A DNA stretch of 12,912 bases from CAIJMU01 sp035531315 (lineage in GTDB: Bacteria; Spirochaetota; Spirochaetia; Treponematales; Rectinemataceae). Made by a program: the position numbers and the translations under genes. Below the pieces are notes generated by a model that ran no database searches, was not told the origin of the DNA, and saw only the letters and a program-made list of their open reading frames with translations. The DNA lies in NCBI GenBank assembly GCA_035531315.1, contig DATKTD010000117.1, positions 1 through 12,912 of the forward strand, in the 5' to 3' direction. Positions 6,826-12,912 of the stretch are shown here, piece after piece; the stretch's first letter is position 1; each line of letters opens with the position of its first letter.

Positions 6826-7547
6826 GCATGCTGAGCGTCACGGACCTCCATGTCTCCTACGGCGGCATCCGCGCCTTACGCGGGGTGAGCCTCGACGTGG
6901 AGCAGGGCGAGATAGTCACCATCATCGGCGCGAACGGGGCCGGGAAATCCACCCTGCTCAACACGGTTTCCGGATTCCTCAAGCCGACACAGGGGGAGCT
7001 GCGCTTCAAGGGCGAAAAGATCGGCCAGAAGGCCTCGAAGATCGTGAAGGCCGGCATCTGTCATGTCCCCGAGGGCCGCCTCATCTTCGCCAACCTCACC
7101 GTGGAGGACAATCTCAAGCTGGGAGCCTATCTCCGCAACGATCGTCGCAAGATCGCCAAAGATCTCGAACGCGTCTACGGCCTCTTCCCCCGGCTCCGCG
7201 AAAGGATGAAGCAGCTCTCCGGCACCCTCTCCGGCGGGGAGCAGCAGATGCTGGCGATGGGCCGCGCCCTCATGACCGATGGCGACCTCGTCCTCCTCGA
7301 CGAGCCCTCCCTCGGTCTCGCGCCCCTTCTCGTTAAGACGGTCTTCGACATCATCCTCGAATTCCGCGACCTCGGTAAAACGATCCTCCTCGTCGAGCAG
7401 AATGCCTTCAAGGCCCTCCACATAGCCGACCGGGCCTACGTCCTCGAGCAGGGTCGCATCGTGAAATCCGGCGTCGCCAGATCCATCGCCGAGGATCCCG
7501 CGGTCAAGGCGGCCTATCTGGGAGCGAAGTCGACGACGGCCGGCTGA
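6822..7547 (+). CDS. livF: Branched-chain amino-acid ABC transporter ATPase LivF
   Basis: LivF is the second ATPase and forms the heterodimeric motor with LivG. GGAGGAAA (from 6810) precedes the ATG at 6822, which overlaps the livG stop by four bases. The 241 residues contain Walker A GANGAGKS (36-43), the LivF hallmark HVPEGRLIF (81-89, usually VPEGRxIF), the canonical signature LSGGEQQM (136-143), Walker B LVLLDEPSLGLAP (157-168) and LVEQNAFKAL (190-199). In this last motif the switch histidine is replaced by Gln193, which is normal for LivF. It is the last gene of the operon; a long inverted repeat lies 54 bases after its stop. Confidence 0.95.
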   Translation: MSMLSVTDLHVSYGGIRALRGVSLDVEQGEIVTIIGANGAGKSTLLNTVSGFLKPTQGELRFKGEKIGQKASKIVKAGICHVPEGRLIFANLTVEDNLKLGAYLRNDRRKIAKDLERVYGLFPRLRERMKQLSGTLSGGEQQMLAMGRALMTDGDLVLLDEPSLGLAPLLVKTVFDIILEFRDLGKTILLVEQNAFKALHIADRAYVLEQGRIVKSGVARSIAEDPAVKAAYLGAKSTTAG

Positions 7548-7600
7548 TCCACCGAGCGCAAGACGCTCTGCCGTCCGAGACCCCGACGCCTCGCCGTACC

Positions 7601-7650
7601 GACGCCCCGTCGCGCTGCCGCCTACAAAGGCGGTGACGCGGTGGGGCGTC
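7601..7650. terminator. Long imperfect inverted repeat at the end of the liv operon (possible bidirectional terminator)
   Basis: The arms 7601-7623 and 7628-7650 pair as GACGCCCC/GGGGCGTC, then CGCG/CGCG and CCGCCT/AGGCGG, with G-U or mismatched positions between, around an ACAA loop. It lies in the 157-bp spacer where the liv operon converges with the receptor gene ending at 7705. Neither side has a long T-run (CCTTT at 7666-7670 is the best), so efficient intrinsic termination is uncertain. It could equally block RNA decay. Confidence 0.45.
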
Positions 7651-7669
7651 GCCTTATGGGCGTCGCCTT
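7644..7669. repeat. 12-bp direct repeat, two tandem copies
   Basis: GGGCGTCGCCTT occurs at 7644-7655 and again at 7658-7669, separated by AT. The first copy overlaps the right arm of the inverted repeat that ends at 7650. Origin unknown; it may be slippage or duplication of the hairpin arm. Confidence 0.8.
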
Positions 7670-7704
7670 TCACTGGACGCGTTCAAAGCGGTGGAAGCCG
7701 CGGA

Positions 7705-9153
7705 TCAGGCTTCGATGTCGTAGGTGGAGGAGAGAGATAGGAAGCCGGCCATCGAGGCGACGTCGAGCTTGGCGTAGACCCTGGAAAGGCTGTTTCTCAC
7801 CGTCGATTCGCTGACGTCGCGCTCGAAGGCGATTTCCTTGACGCTCCGCCCCGAGAGCAGGGCGAGGGCGTAGTCGATCTCGGTTGCGGAAAGCCCCTTG
7901 TCCGAAAGCGTCAGCCTTGGCTTCTCCCTTTCGATCGTTATGACGGTCCTCGCCCTCATGGTGCGGGTGGACGCGCCCGTGATCTGCACGGCGAGGAGGA
8001 GGAAGAAAAGGATGGTACCGAAGGGCGCGAAATAGGGATCGTGCAGATAGCCATTGTTGACGAGGATGTCGTGGACTGCGGGGAGAAAGAACATGAGGAA
8101 GCCCACGACGATCAAGAGCGCCTTTTCGTGGCGTGCCACGAGGGCTTTGACGAGGGTGGCGATGATGGCCAGGCCCAGGAGGATCATGACGATTTCCGTC
8201 GCGAAGAGGGTCATCGCCACTACATGCAAGGGCAAGATCGCGATGAAGAGGCTATAGAGGGTCGTGAAACCCGCGACAAGGCCGAAGAGCCAGAGCGGGA
8301 AGTGGCGACGGAAGGAATGTCGGAAGAAGCCGGCGAAGAGGAGGAATGGCACCGAGAAGGTGAGGTAGCCGACGCGGAACAGCGCCTCGAAGGGGAGGTT
8401 GGGGAAGATCGAATAGATCAGGAACTCGTCGTAGAAGGGGACCCTGAGGGCAAGGACGAGGGAGAGAAGGCCGAAATACAGGATGCTCAGATCCTTCGGC
8501 CTGAAAGAGAAGAGGAGGATGCAGTAGAAGCCGATGATGCCGAGGGCTCCCACCTCGAACATCTCTGGCGTGACGAGGCTGGTGCGAATGGCCGAGATGG
8601 CCTTGTAGTCGCCCAGGAGGATCGGCCTGGAGATGCCGCCGCTGAAATCCACGTGGTTCGAGACCTGAATAGTGAGATCGAGGTCGGCCCCGTGGGGTCG
8701 CTCCAGGATCGCGATCTGCGAATCCCAGCGTGGCGTCTCGCCCGATCCTTCGGTGGCCGCCTTCCCTATCGAGAGTTCCTTCGTCCCGTTGACGAAGACC
8801 CGGGCCGCCGAGAGGGTATTGGTGAGCTTCAGGCCGAGGAGCATGTCCGACGGCAGCCCCGTGACCCTGAGGTGGTAGGTCGCATAACCTGTCGAAGACA
8901 GCTGCCCGATGTCGAGCCTGTCCCAAAGCGAGGGTACCGGAACCGAATAGGGGGCCCCTCCCTTGTCGGCTTCGAGCGGATCGACGAAACGGTTTGGCCA
9001 GAAGTCCCAGAGACAGCTGAGTTCCGCATAGCCGTTCCGGGGAATGCCTCTCAGGTCGAAGACTCCGGCCGACTTCTGGGTTCCCGTAAAACGGACGGCC
9101 TGCCCGAAGAGGGGCAGGGAGAGGAGGGCAAAGGCTATCGGGAGGAATTTCAG
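7705..9153 (-). CDS. Membrane-tethered LuxR-type regulator with 7TM-DISM sensor (downstream paralog)
   Basis: A sensor and DNA-binding domain in one chain. Residues 1-19 are a signal peptide. The ectodomain (about 20-195) resembles the jelly-roll module of 7TMR-DISM receptors: CLWDFWPNRFVDP (47-59), VPSLWD (73-78), STGYATYHL (87-95), LSAARVFVNG (114-123). About seven hydrophobic helices follow (200-395), then a basic stretch and a C-terminal helix-turn-helix of the LuxR/GerE type (420-475) with GLSATEIDYALALLSGRS and VSESTVRNSL (447-456). There is no receiver, kinase or PAS domain, so it should bind DNA while anchored in the membrane. The start is a problem: there is no ATG, GTG or TTG in the right place. 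Alignment with the paralog MKTFRI points to CTG at 9153 (LKFLPIAF), giving 482 residues, with no clear Shine-Dalgarno. Regulon and ligand are unknown. It is 103 bases downstream of its paralog and likely cotranscribed. Confidence 0.85.
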   Translation of the reverse strand: MKFLPIAFALLSLPLFGQAVRFTGTQKSAGVFDLRGIPRNGYAELSCLWDFWPNRFVDPLEADKGGAPYSVPVPSLWDRLDIGQLSSTGYATYHLRVTGLPSDMLLGLKLTNTLSAARVFVNGTKELSIGKAATEGSGETPRWDSQIAILERPHGADLDLTIQVSNHVDFSGGISRPILLGDYKAISAIRTSLVTPEMFEVGALGIIGFYCILLFSFRPKDLSILYFGLLSLVLALRVPFYDEFLIYSIFPNLPFEALFRVGYLTFSVPFLLFAGFFRHSFRRHFPLWLFGLVAGFTTLYSLFIAILPLHVVAMTLFATEIVMILLGLAIIATLVKALVARHEKALLIVVGFLMFFLPAVHDILVNNGYLHDPYFAPFGTILFFLLLAVQITGASTRTMRARTVITIEREKPRLTLSDKGLSATEIDYALALLSGRSVKEIAFERDVSESTVRNSLSRVYAKLDVASMAGFLSLSSTYDIEA

Positions 9154-9215
9154 CCCGTGTAGGGATCCCGCGCTCGCGATGGCCCCCCGCCTTCCCGGCT
9201 TCGAGCCTCGGGCAT
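9150..9215 (-). other. 21-codon ORF ending on the CTG start of the downstream receptor gene
   Basis: ATG at 9215 opens MPEARSREGGGPSRARDPYT plus G and stops at TGA 9152-9150, which overlaps the proposed CTG start (9153-9151) by two bases. A GGCGG element sits four bases before the ATG; a better AAGGAG is 17 bases away. It might deliver ribosomes for re-initiation at CTG. It may also be chance. Confidence 0.2.
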
Positions 9216-9256
9216 GTTCCGCCCGGCGGTCGCTCCTTCGCGGCGTTCTCAATTGT

Positions 9257-10759
9257 TCACGCGCCCTGCGCCGATTCGGGGGAGGCTTGGGCCAGGACCT
9301 CGTATTTGGAGGCGAGGGACAGGAACGAGGACATGGACTGGACCTGCAGCTTGGCGTAGGCCCGGGCCAGGCTGTTCCTGACGGTCGATTCGCTGACTTC
9401 GAAATCGGCGGCGATGGTTTTGACGTTCCGGCCCGCAAGCAGCGCCATCGAGTAGGCGATTTCGGCGGCCGAGAGCCCCTTTTCCGAGAGCACGAGTCTG
9501 GGTTTTTCCCTGTCGACCATGACGATCATGCGGGTGCGCATGGCGATGGCAGAGTTCCTCGTGATCATGACGGAGAGGGTGAGGAAAAAGAGGATGGTTC
9601 CGAAGGGAACGACGTAGATCCCATGGATGCTCCCCCCGACCATGAGGATGTCGTTCATCGCGGAGAGGGCGAAGACCGCGAAGCCCACGAGGAGAAGCAC
9701 CGATCCCGGACTTCGCGCGACGAGGGCCCTGACGAGAACGATTATCGCGATTAACAGGGCGAGGAGGGCGAGCTTCAAGGTCGTGGCGAGAGACAGCGCC
9801 ACGCTGTGCATCGGGGCGAAGACTATGAAGGCGCTGTACGCGAAGGAGAAGGCCGAGAAGGCTAGGAGGAGCCAGGCCGGGAAAAAGCGGGGAAAGAGGC
9901 TCCGGAAGAAGGCGGCAAGGAGGAAGAAGGGGAGGGAAAAGGTGAGATAGCTGGATCGGAACAAGGCTTCGAAGGGAAGCTGCGGGAACAGGAAAAGAAG
10001 GAGGAATTCGTCGTAGCAGAGCGTCCGAAAGGCGAAGATGAAGGCCAGGAGACCGAAAAAGAGGGAGTAGAGTTCGCTGGGCCTGAAGGAAAAGAGGAGG
10101 AGGCTGTAGAAACCCACGATGGCGAGGGCCCCGACCTCCATCATCTCCAGGGTGATGAGGTCCGTCCTGGTCGCCATGATCGCCTTGTAGTCGCCGAGGA
10201 CGAGGGGCGTATTGAGGCCGCCGCTGAAATCGACGTAGTTCGACACGTGGATGACGAGATCGAGTCGGTCGCTCTGGCGGGGACCTAGTACGACGATCTG
10301 CGAGTCCCAGCGTGGGCGGTCGGTAGCCGGGTCGGAGGAAGGCTGGCCTATCGAGAGGACCTGGGCGCCGTCCACGAAGACGCGGGCCGCGGAAAGCGGG
10401 GACCTGATCCGCAGTCCGAGAATCCTGTCCCTGGGAAGCCCGAGCACCTGGAGGTGGTAGGTCGCGTATCCGGTCGAAACCAGGCCAGGGATGCCCAGGC
10501 TGTCCCAATGCGAGGGCACCGTCGCCTCGTAAGGCGCGGCGCCTTTGGCGGCCACCGCCGGATCCACGAAACGATTGGGCCAGAGGTCCCATTTGCACGA
10601 AAGCTCCGCAAGACCCTTTGCCGGCATTCCCGAGAGATCGATCGAGCCCGGCGAGCGCTGTACGCCTTTATAGCCGGAGTCCTGCGCGAGAAGCGGCGAG
10701 GCGGCCAGCGCAAGGAGGGCCAGGAGAATGCGAAAGGTTTTCATAGCGGCGTAACTCAT
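9257..10759 (-). CDS. Membrane-tethered LuxR-type regulator with 7TM-DISM sensor (upstream paralog)
   Basis: A paralog of the next gene with the same plan in 500 residues. It has a signal peptide (1-25, ending PLLAQ), a jelly-roll-like ectodomain (about 30-205; CKWDLWPNRFVDP, VPSHWD, STGYATYHL, LSAARVFVDG), a seven-helix region (about 208-400) and a LuxR/GerE-type helix-turn-helix (428-483) with VSESTVRNSLARAYAKL (455-471). The two share long identical blocks in ectodomain and HTH, while helices and loops differ more: a tandem duplication followed by divergence. The start ATG at 10759 is chosen because AAGGAG ends ten bases upstream; ATG at 10744 (MKTFRI) is the alternative and fits the signal peptide better. 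The ribosome site lies in an inverted repeat. In 7TM-DISM proteins known elsewhere the cytoplasmic module is often a kinase, cyclase or phosphatase; here it is DNA-binding. The C-terminal tail (QASPESAQGA) is absent from the other copy. Confidence 0.88.
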   Translation of the reverse strand: MSYAAMKTFRILLALLALAASPLLAQDSGYKGVQRSPGSIDLSGMPAKGLAELSCKWDLWPNRFVDPAVAAKGAAPYEATVPSHWDSLGIPGLVSTGYATYHLQVLGLPRDRILGLRIRSPLSAARVFVDGAQVLSIGQPSSDPATDRPRWDSQIVVLGPRQSDRLDLVIHVSNYVDFSGGLNTPLVLGDYKAIMATRTDLITLEMMEVGALAIVGFYSLLLFSFRPSELYSLFFGLLAFIFAFRTLCYDEFLLLFLFPQLPFEALFRSSYLTFSLPFFLLAAFFRSLFPRFFPAWLLLAFSAFSFAYSAFIVFAPMHSVALSLATTLKLALLALLIAIIVLVRALVARSPGSVLLLVGFAVFALSAMNDILMVGGSIHGIYVVPFGTILFFLTLSVMITRNSAIAMRTRMIVMVDREKPRLVLSEKGLSAAEIAYSMALLAGRNVKTIAADFEVSESTVRNSLARAYAKLQVQSMSSFLSLASKYEVLAQASPESAQGA

Positions 10760-10769
10760 GCTAGCACGG

Positions 10770-10795
10770 CTCCTTCCTCCCCGCAAGGGAAGGAG
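10770..10795 (-). promoter_or_regulatory. Inverted repeat that would bury the Shine-Dalgarno of the upstream receptor gene
   Basis: On the minus strand CTCCTTCC (10795-10788), a 10-base loop and GGAAGGAG (10777-10770) can form an 8-bp stem. The 3' arm contains AAGGAG, the only good ribosome site before the ATG at 10759. Purine/pyrimidine runs around it allow other registers. Whether it folds in vivo is unknown. Confidence 0.45.
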
Positions 10796-10869
10796 GAGGC
10801 TTGTGGCGTACAACCTGTCGCGGAGTAGGGCCCTTCCTCCTCGTCGGCCTCGCTCGGCCCCTCGCGGGG

Positions 10870-12555
10870 TCAGGCGTCCGCGGAGTAGATCGAGGCGATC
10901 CTTCCCTGGCTCGCGGCGAAGGCCTCCACTATCAGGGGATCGAAGTGGGATCCGGCGCTCGAGATGATGTAGTCGGAGGCCTCCTCATGGCTTTTCATCG
11001 CCTTATAGGGGCGCTCGGAGCGGATGGCGTCGTACACGTCGGCGAGGGCGACGATCCGGGCCGACAGCGGAATGTCCGTGCCCGCCAGGCCCTCGGGATA
11101 GCCCTCTCCGTTCCATCGTTCGTGGTGGGATCCGGCAATCTCGGCGGCCGTCGCGGCGAGGGGATCGAAGCGGGTCGCCTTGGCCGCGTCGAGGAAGACC
11201 TCGCGCCCCACCATGGCATGGCGTTGCATGAGGAGTCGCTCCTCCGCGTCGAGGGGCCCGGGCTTGCGAAGGATGTCGTCGGGCACAGCGACCTTCCCCA
11301 CGTCGTGAAGGGGGGAAAGCTGGACGATGCGGTCGAGCTGGGTGCGACCGAAGCGGGGAAAGGCTCCCCGCGCGATGAGGAGCTCTCCGAGGATGCCCAC
11401 GATGAGTGAGGATCGCTCCATGTGGTCGCCCGTAGGTCCGTCTCGGGCGTCGATGAGGTAGGCAAGGCTATGCACGACGGCCTCGGACCAGCCTTCGATG
11501 CGATCGGTGAGGACCCGGGCCCTGTGCTTGAGGGTGCCGTGCGAGCGCGCCAGGGAGGCTGCGGCCGCCGCGCAGGCCCCGCCGGAAAGCTCCATGGCGC
11601 TTGCCCGCTCGGATTCGTAATAGGCTTCCTGCCATCGCCCCCTGAGGGCGAGGACCCTGCCGCGGAGTCTGAGCAGGGCCGCATGCCTGAGGCTGTCGCT
11701 CGTCGCGGCTATGGGCAGCCATTGATCGAGGATGGATTCCGCGTTGTCCAGTTCGCCCGAATCGACATGGTAGCGCGCGAGAAGGGCTGCGGCGCGCACG
11801 CCAGTGAGGTTCAAGCCGAAGAGGGTGGCGAAACTGAGGGAGTCGACGAGGCACTCGCGAGCCTCGTGCCTGCTGCCGATGGCGTCGAGGGCGATGCCCT
11901 TTTCGTACAGGGCGAAACAGAGGGTCAGGCTGTCCCCTACCCGCCGTGATTCCTCTATCGTCGCCTCGATCTCGCCGAGGGCCTCGGTGTTTCGATCGCA
12001 ACCGACGAGGGCCAGGGCGAGATTGGAGCGGACCTGGAGGGCGAGCGAATCGAAGGGCTGTGTTCCCCTATGCGCGATCGCGATGCCGAGCGCCTCGCGG
12101 AGGTAGGGGAGGGCCTCGGTGTCGCGGCTAGACTCGCTGCGGGCAATGCCCACGTTGGCGAGGGCGCGGATGAGTGATTCGGGATCCCGCGACCGTCGCG
12201 CGATGCTGAGGGCGCTGCCGAGGATGCGGTTGGCTTCGGAGAAGGAACCGCGCTGGTGCAGCGAGATGCCCAGACTCGCGAGGAGGCGGCCGCGGATCGC
12301 GCGATCGGCAGGTTCCGCCTCGAGACCCCGACGAGCCCAGGTTTCGCCGAGTTCCTGGTCGCCGAGGTTGACGGCGGCGAAGGCGGCGAGGGCGCAGGCT
12401 TGGGGGATTTCCGCAGCCGAGAGGCTGCCGCTCGCGAAGAGGTCAGACGCGAGCGAAAGGGCGGCCTCGGGCTGGGCACGCAACAGCCTCTGGATCGCGT
12501 CGAATGAGCCGGCGTCGCCGTCGATCCCCGATAGCCTGCCGTCAACTTTTCCCAT
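10870..12555 (-). CDS. TPR-repeat protein with HD-GYP domain (probable c-di-GMP phosphodiesterase)
   Basis: A 561-residue cytoplasmic protein. Residues about 15-345 are an all-helical array of TPR-like repeats (e.g. ALANVGIARSESSRDTEALPY, ALYEKGIALDAIGSRHEAREC), expected to bind partner proteins. Residues about 355-556 are an HD-GYP domain: His378 in TGDHMERS, LHDVGKVAVPDDIL with His417-Asp418, His446 in RHAMVGREV, HHERWNGEGYPEGL (477-490) with the GYP signature, then ALADVYDAIRSERPYKAM. The usual metal ligands are all present, so hydrolysis of cyclic di-GMP is the expected reaction. There is no receiver, PAS or membrane segment; control must come through the TPR part. ATG at 12555 is preferred over TTG at 12591. 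It has no Shine-Dalgarno, and a promoter-like pair places the transcript start on the ATG itself. It lies between cheD and the two receptor-regulators in the same orientation. Confidence 0.92.
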   Translation of the reverse strand: MGKVDGRLSGIDGDAGSFDAIQRLLRAQPEAALSLASDLFASGSLSAAEIPQACALAAFAAVNLGDQELGETWARRGLEAEPADRAIRGRLLASLGISLHQRGSFSEANRILGSALSIARRSRDPESLIRALANVGIARSESSRDTEALPYLREALGIAIAHRGTQPFDSLALQVRSNLALALVGCDRNTEALGEIEATIEESRRVGDSLTLCFALYEKGIALDAIGSRHEARECLVDSLSFATLFGLNLTGVRAAALLARYHVDSGELDNAESILDQWLPIAATSDSLRHAALLRLRGRVLALRGRWQEAYYESERASAMELSGGACAAAAASLARSHGTLKHRARVLTDRIEGWSEAVVHSLAYLIDARDGPTGDHMERSSLIVGILGELLIARGAFPRFGRTQLDRIVQLSPLHDVGKVAVPDDILRKPGPLDAEERLLMQRHAMVGREVFLDAAKATRFDPLAATAAEIAGSHHERWNGEGYPEGLAGTDIPLSARIVALADVYDAIRSERPYKAMKSHEEASDYIISSAGSHFDPLIVEAFAASQGRIASIYSADA

Positions 12556-12561
12556 GGGAAG

Positions 12562-12591
12562 AAGATAGAGCGGAAAACCTCTCGCGCGCAA
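12562..12591 (-). promoter_or_regulatory. Candidate promoter for a leaderless TPR/HD-GYP transcript
   Basis: On the minus strand TTGCGC (12591-12586), an 18-base spacer and TATCTT (12567-12562) resemble a sigma-70 promoter. Only CTTCCC separates the -10 element from the ATG at 12555, so a start about seven bases after it would fall on the start codon. The absence of a Shine-Dalgarno fits this. Consensus matches are moderate. Confidence 0.35.
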
Positions 12592-12621
12592 GCGAGGCAG
12601 CCTTGTTTTGCCTTTGGGCCA

Positions 12622-12912
12622 TCAGAAGAGGAAGGGCGTGCCTTCCTCGCCGGCGTGGGCGATCCCGGTGTCGAGGACCCGCCTTTCCTCCTCGGCGATT
12701 TCCTCGTCGACGTGGTTGTTTTTAATGTAGCGGCGAAAGACCTTGAAGGTATCCGTGTGAAAATGGATGACTCGCCCCTGGACCCCGCCGGTATCGTCGG
12801 CGTCGATGGGAATGCGCTCGAGTTCGAGGAATTCGTGGATGAAGCGTTGGTTGACCTCGCCGACGCAGAGGAACCTCGAGTCGGTCTGGGGCATGAAGAT
12901 GGCGCCACCGAA
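12622..12912 (-). CDS. cheD: Chemoreceptor glutamine deamidase CheD, C-terminal part, truncated by window edge
   Basis: The last 96 codons of a gene entering from the right edge. It begins at the family's FGGA motif (FGGAIFMPQTDSRF). LCVGEVNQRFIHEFLELERIPIDADDTGG follows, the CheD pattern of an IGxRN-like turn, a helix, IPI and D-x-GG, then GRVIHFHTDTFKVFRRY, the equivalent of GRxxxFxTxTGxV. CheD deamidates glutamines on methyl-accepting chemotaxis receptors and, in many bacteria, partners CheC in adaptation. The catalytic Cys and His are in the N-terminal part, about 60 residues outside the window, so activity cannot be judged. After the conserved core there is an acidic tail of about 30 residues (DEEIAEEERR then GEEGTPFLF) that I do not associate with other CheD proteins. 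It is 66 bases upstream of the HD-GYP gene. Confidence 0.82.
   Translation of the reverse strand, partial: FGGAIFMPQTDSRFLCVGEVNQRFIHEFLELERIPIDADDTGGVQGRVIHFHTDTFKVFRRYIKNNHVDEEIAEEERRVLDTGIAHAGEEGTPFLF

Noticed and set aside
8041..9162. 373-codon plus-strand frame opposite the downstream receptor gene
   Set aside because: Glu/Asp/Arg-rich shadow of hydrophobic membrane codons; the minus-strand gene has clear homology to its neighbour.
9249..10598. 449-codon alternative frame over the upstream receptor gene
   Set aside because: Arg/Pro/Gly-rich out-of-frame reading of the same strand without motifs.
10760..10813. TTG-initiated extension of the upstream receptor gene (MYATSLLLPL)
   Set aside because: It would put the ribosome site inside the coding region and spoil the signal peptide; ATG at 10759 or 10744 is better.
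12622..12894. Complete 90-codon gene starting at the ATG of MPQTDSRF
   Set aside because: The frame is open to the window edge and begins with FGGAIF, a conserved internal CheD segment, so the gene starts outside the window.

Overview
The window is GC-rich bacterial DNA with strong preference for C- or G-ending codons, which leaves long open frames on the wrong strand of almost every gene. Nothing suggests a plasmid, phage, insertion sequence, CRISPR array or structural RNA gene. A diderm is likely: a liv-type ABC transporter with a lipoprotein binding protein, secreted proteins, CheD and an HD-GYP protein. Two tandem membrane receptors of the 7TM-DISM class recall Spirochaetes, where such receptors are abundant. 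A GC-rich spirochete is therefore my best guess, but it is an inference.

Layout. Positions 1-132 (minus) hold the first 44 codons of a biotin-protein ligase of the short type. Divergent from it lies glmS (304-2193), translationally coupled by ATGA to an unrecognised 178-residue secreted protein (2190-2726). A promoter and leader then precede a branched-chain amino-acid type ABC uptake system in the order binding protein, permease, permease, ATPase, ATPase (livJ-livH-livM-livG-livF, 2897-7547). A three-hairpin spacer, one hairpin being a good intrinsic terminator, separates livJ from livHMGF. This probably lets the binding protein be made in excess. livM/livG and livG/livF overlap by four bases.

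A short convergent intergenic region (7548-7704) with a long inverted repeat and a 12-bp direct repeat ends the left half. Everything to the right is on the minus strand and is signal transduction. In transcription order it holds the C-terminal part of cheD (12912-12622), a TPR protein with a complete HD-GYP c-di-GMP phosphodiesterase domain (12555-10870), and two tandem paralogous receptor/regulators (10759-9257 and 9153-7705). Each paralog has a signal peptide, a jelly-roll-like ectodomain, a seven-helix membrane region and a C-terminal LuxR-type helix-turn-helix. They look like one-component, membrane-tethered transcription factors made by a local duplication.

The points most worth a second look are this tandem pair, including the missing ATG of the downstream copy and a hairpin covering the ribosome site of the upstream copy, and the possibly leaderless HD-GYP gene. 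The glmS-coupled secreted orphan is also notable. No gene-free stretch exceeds about 175 bases.
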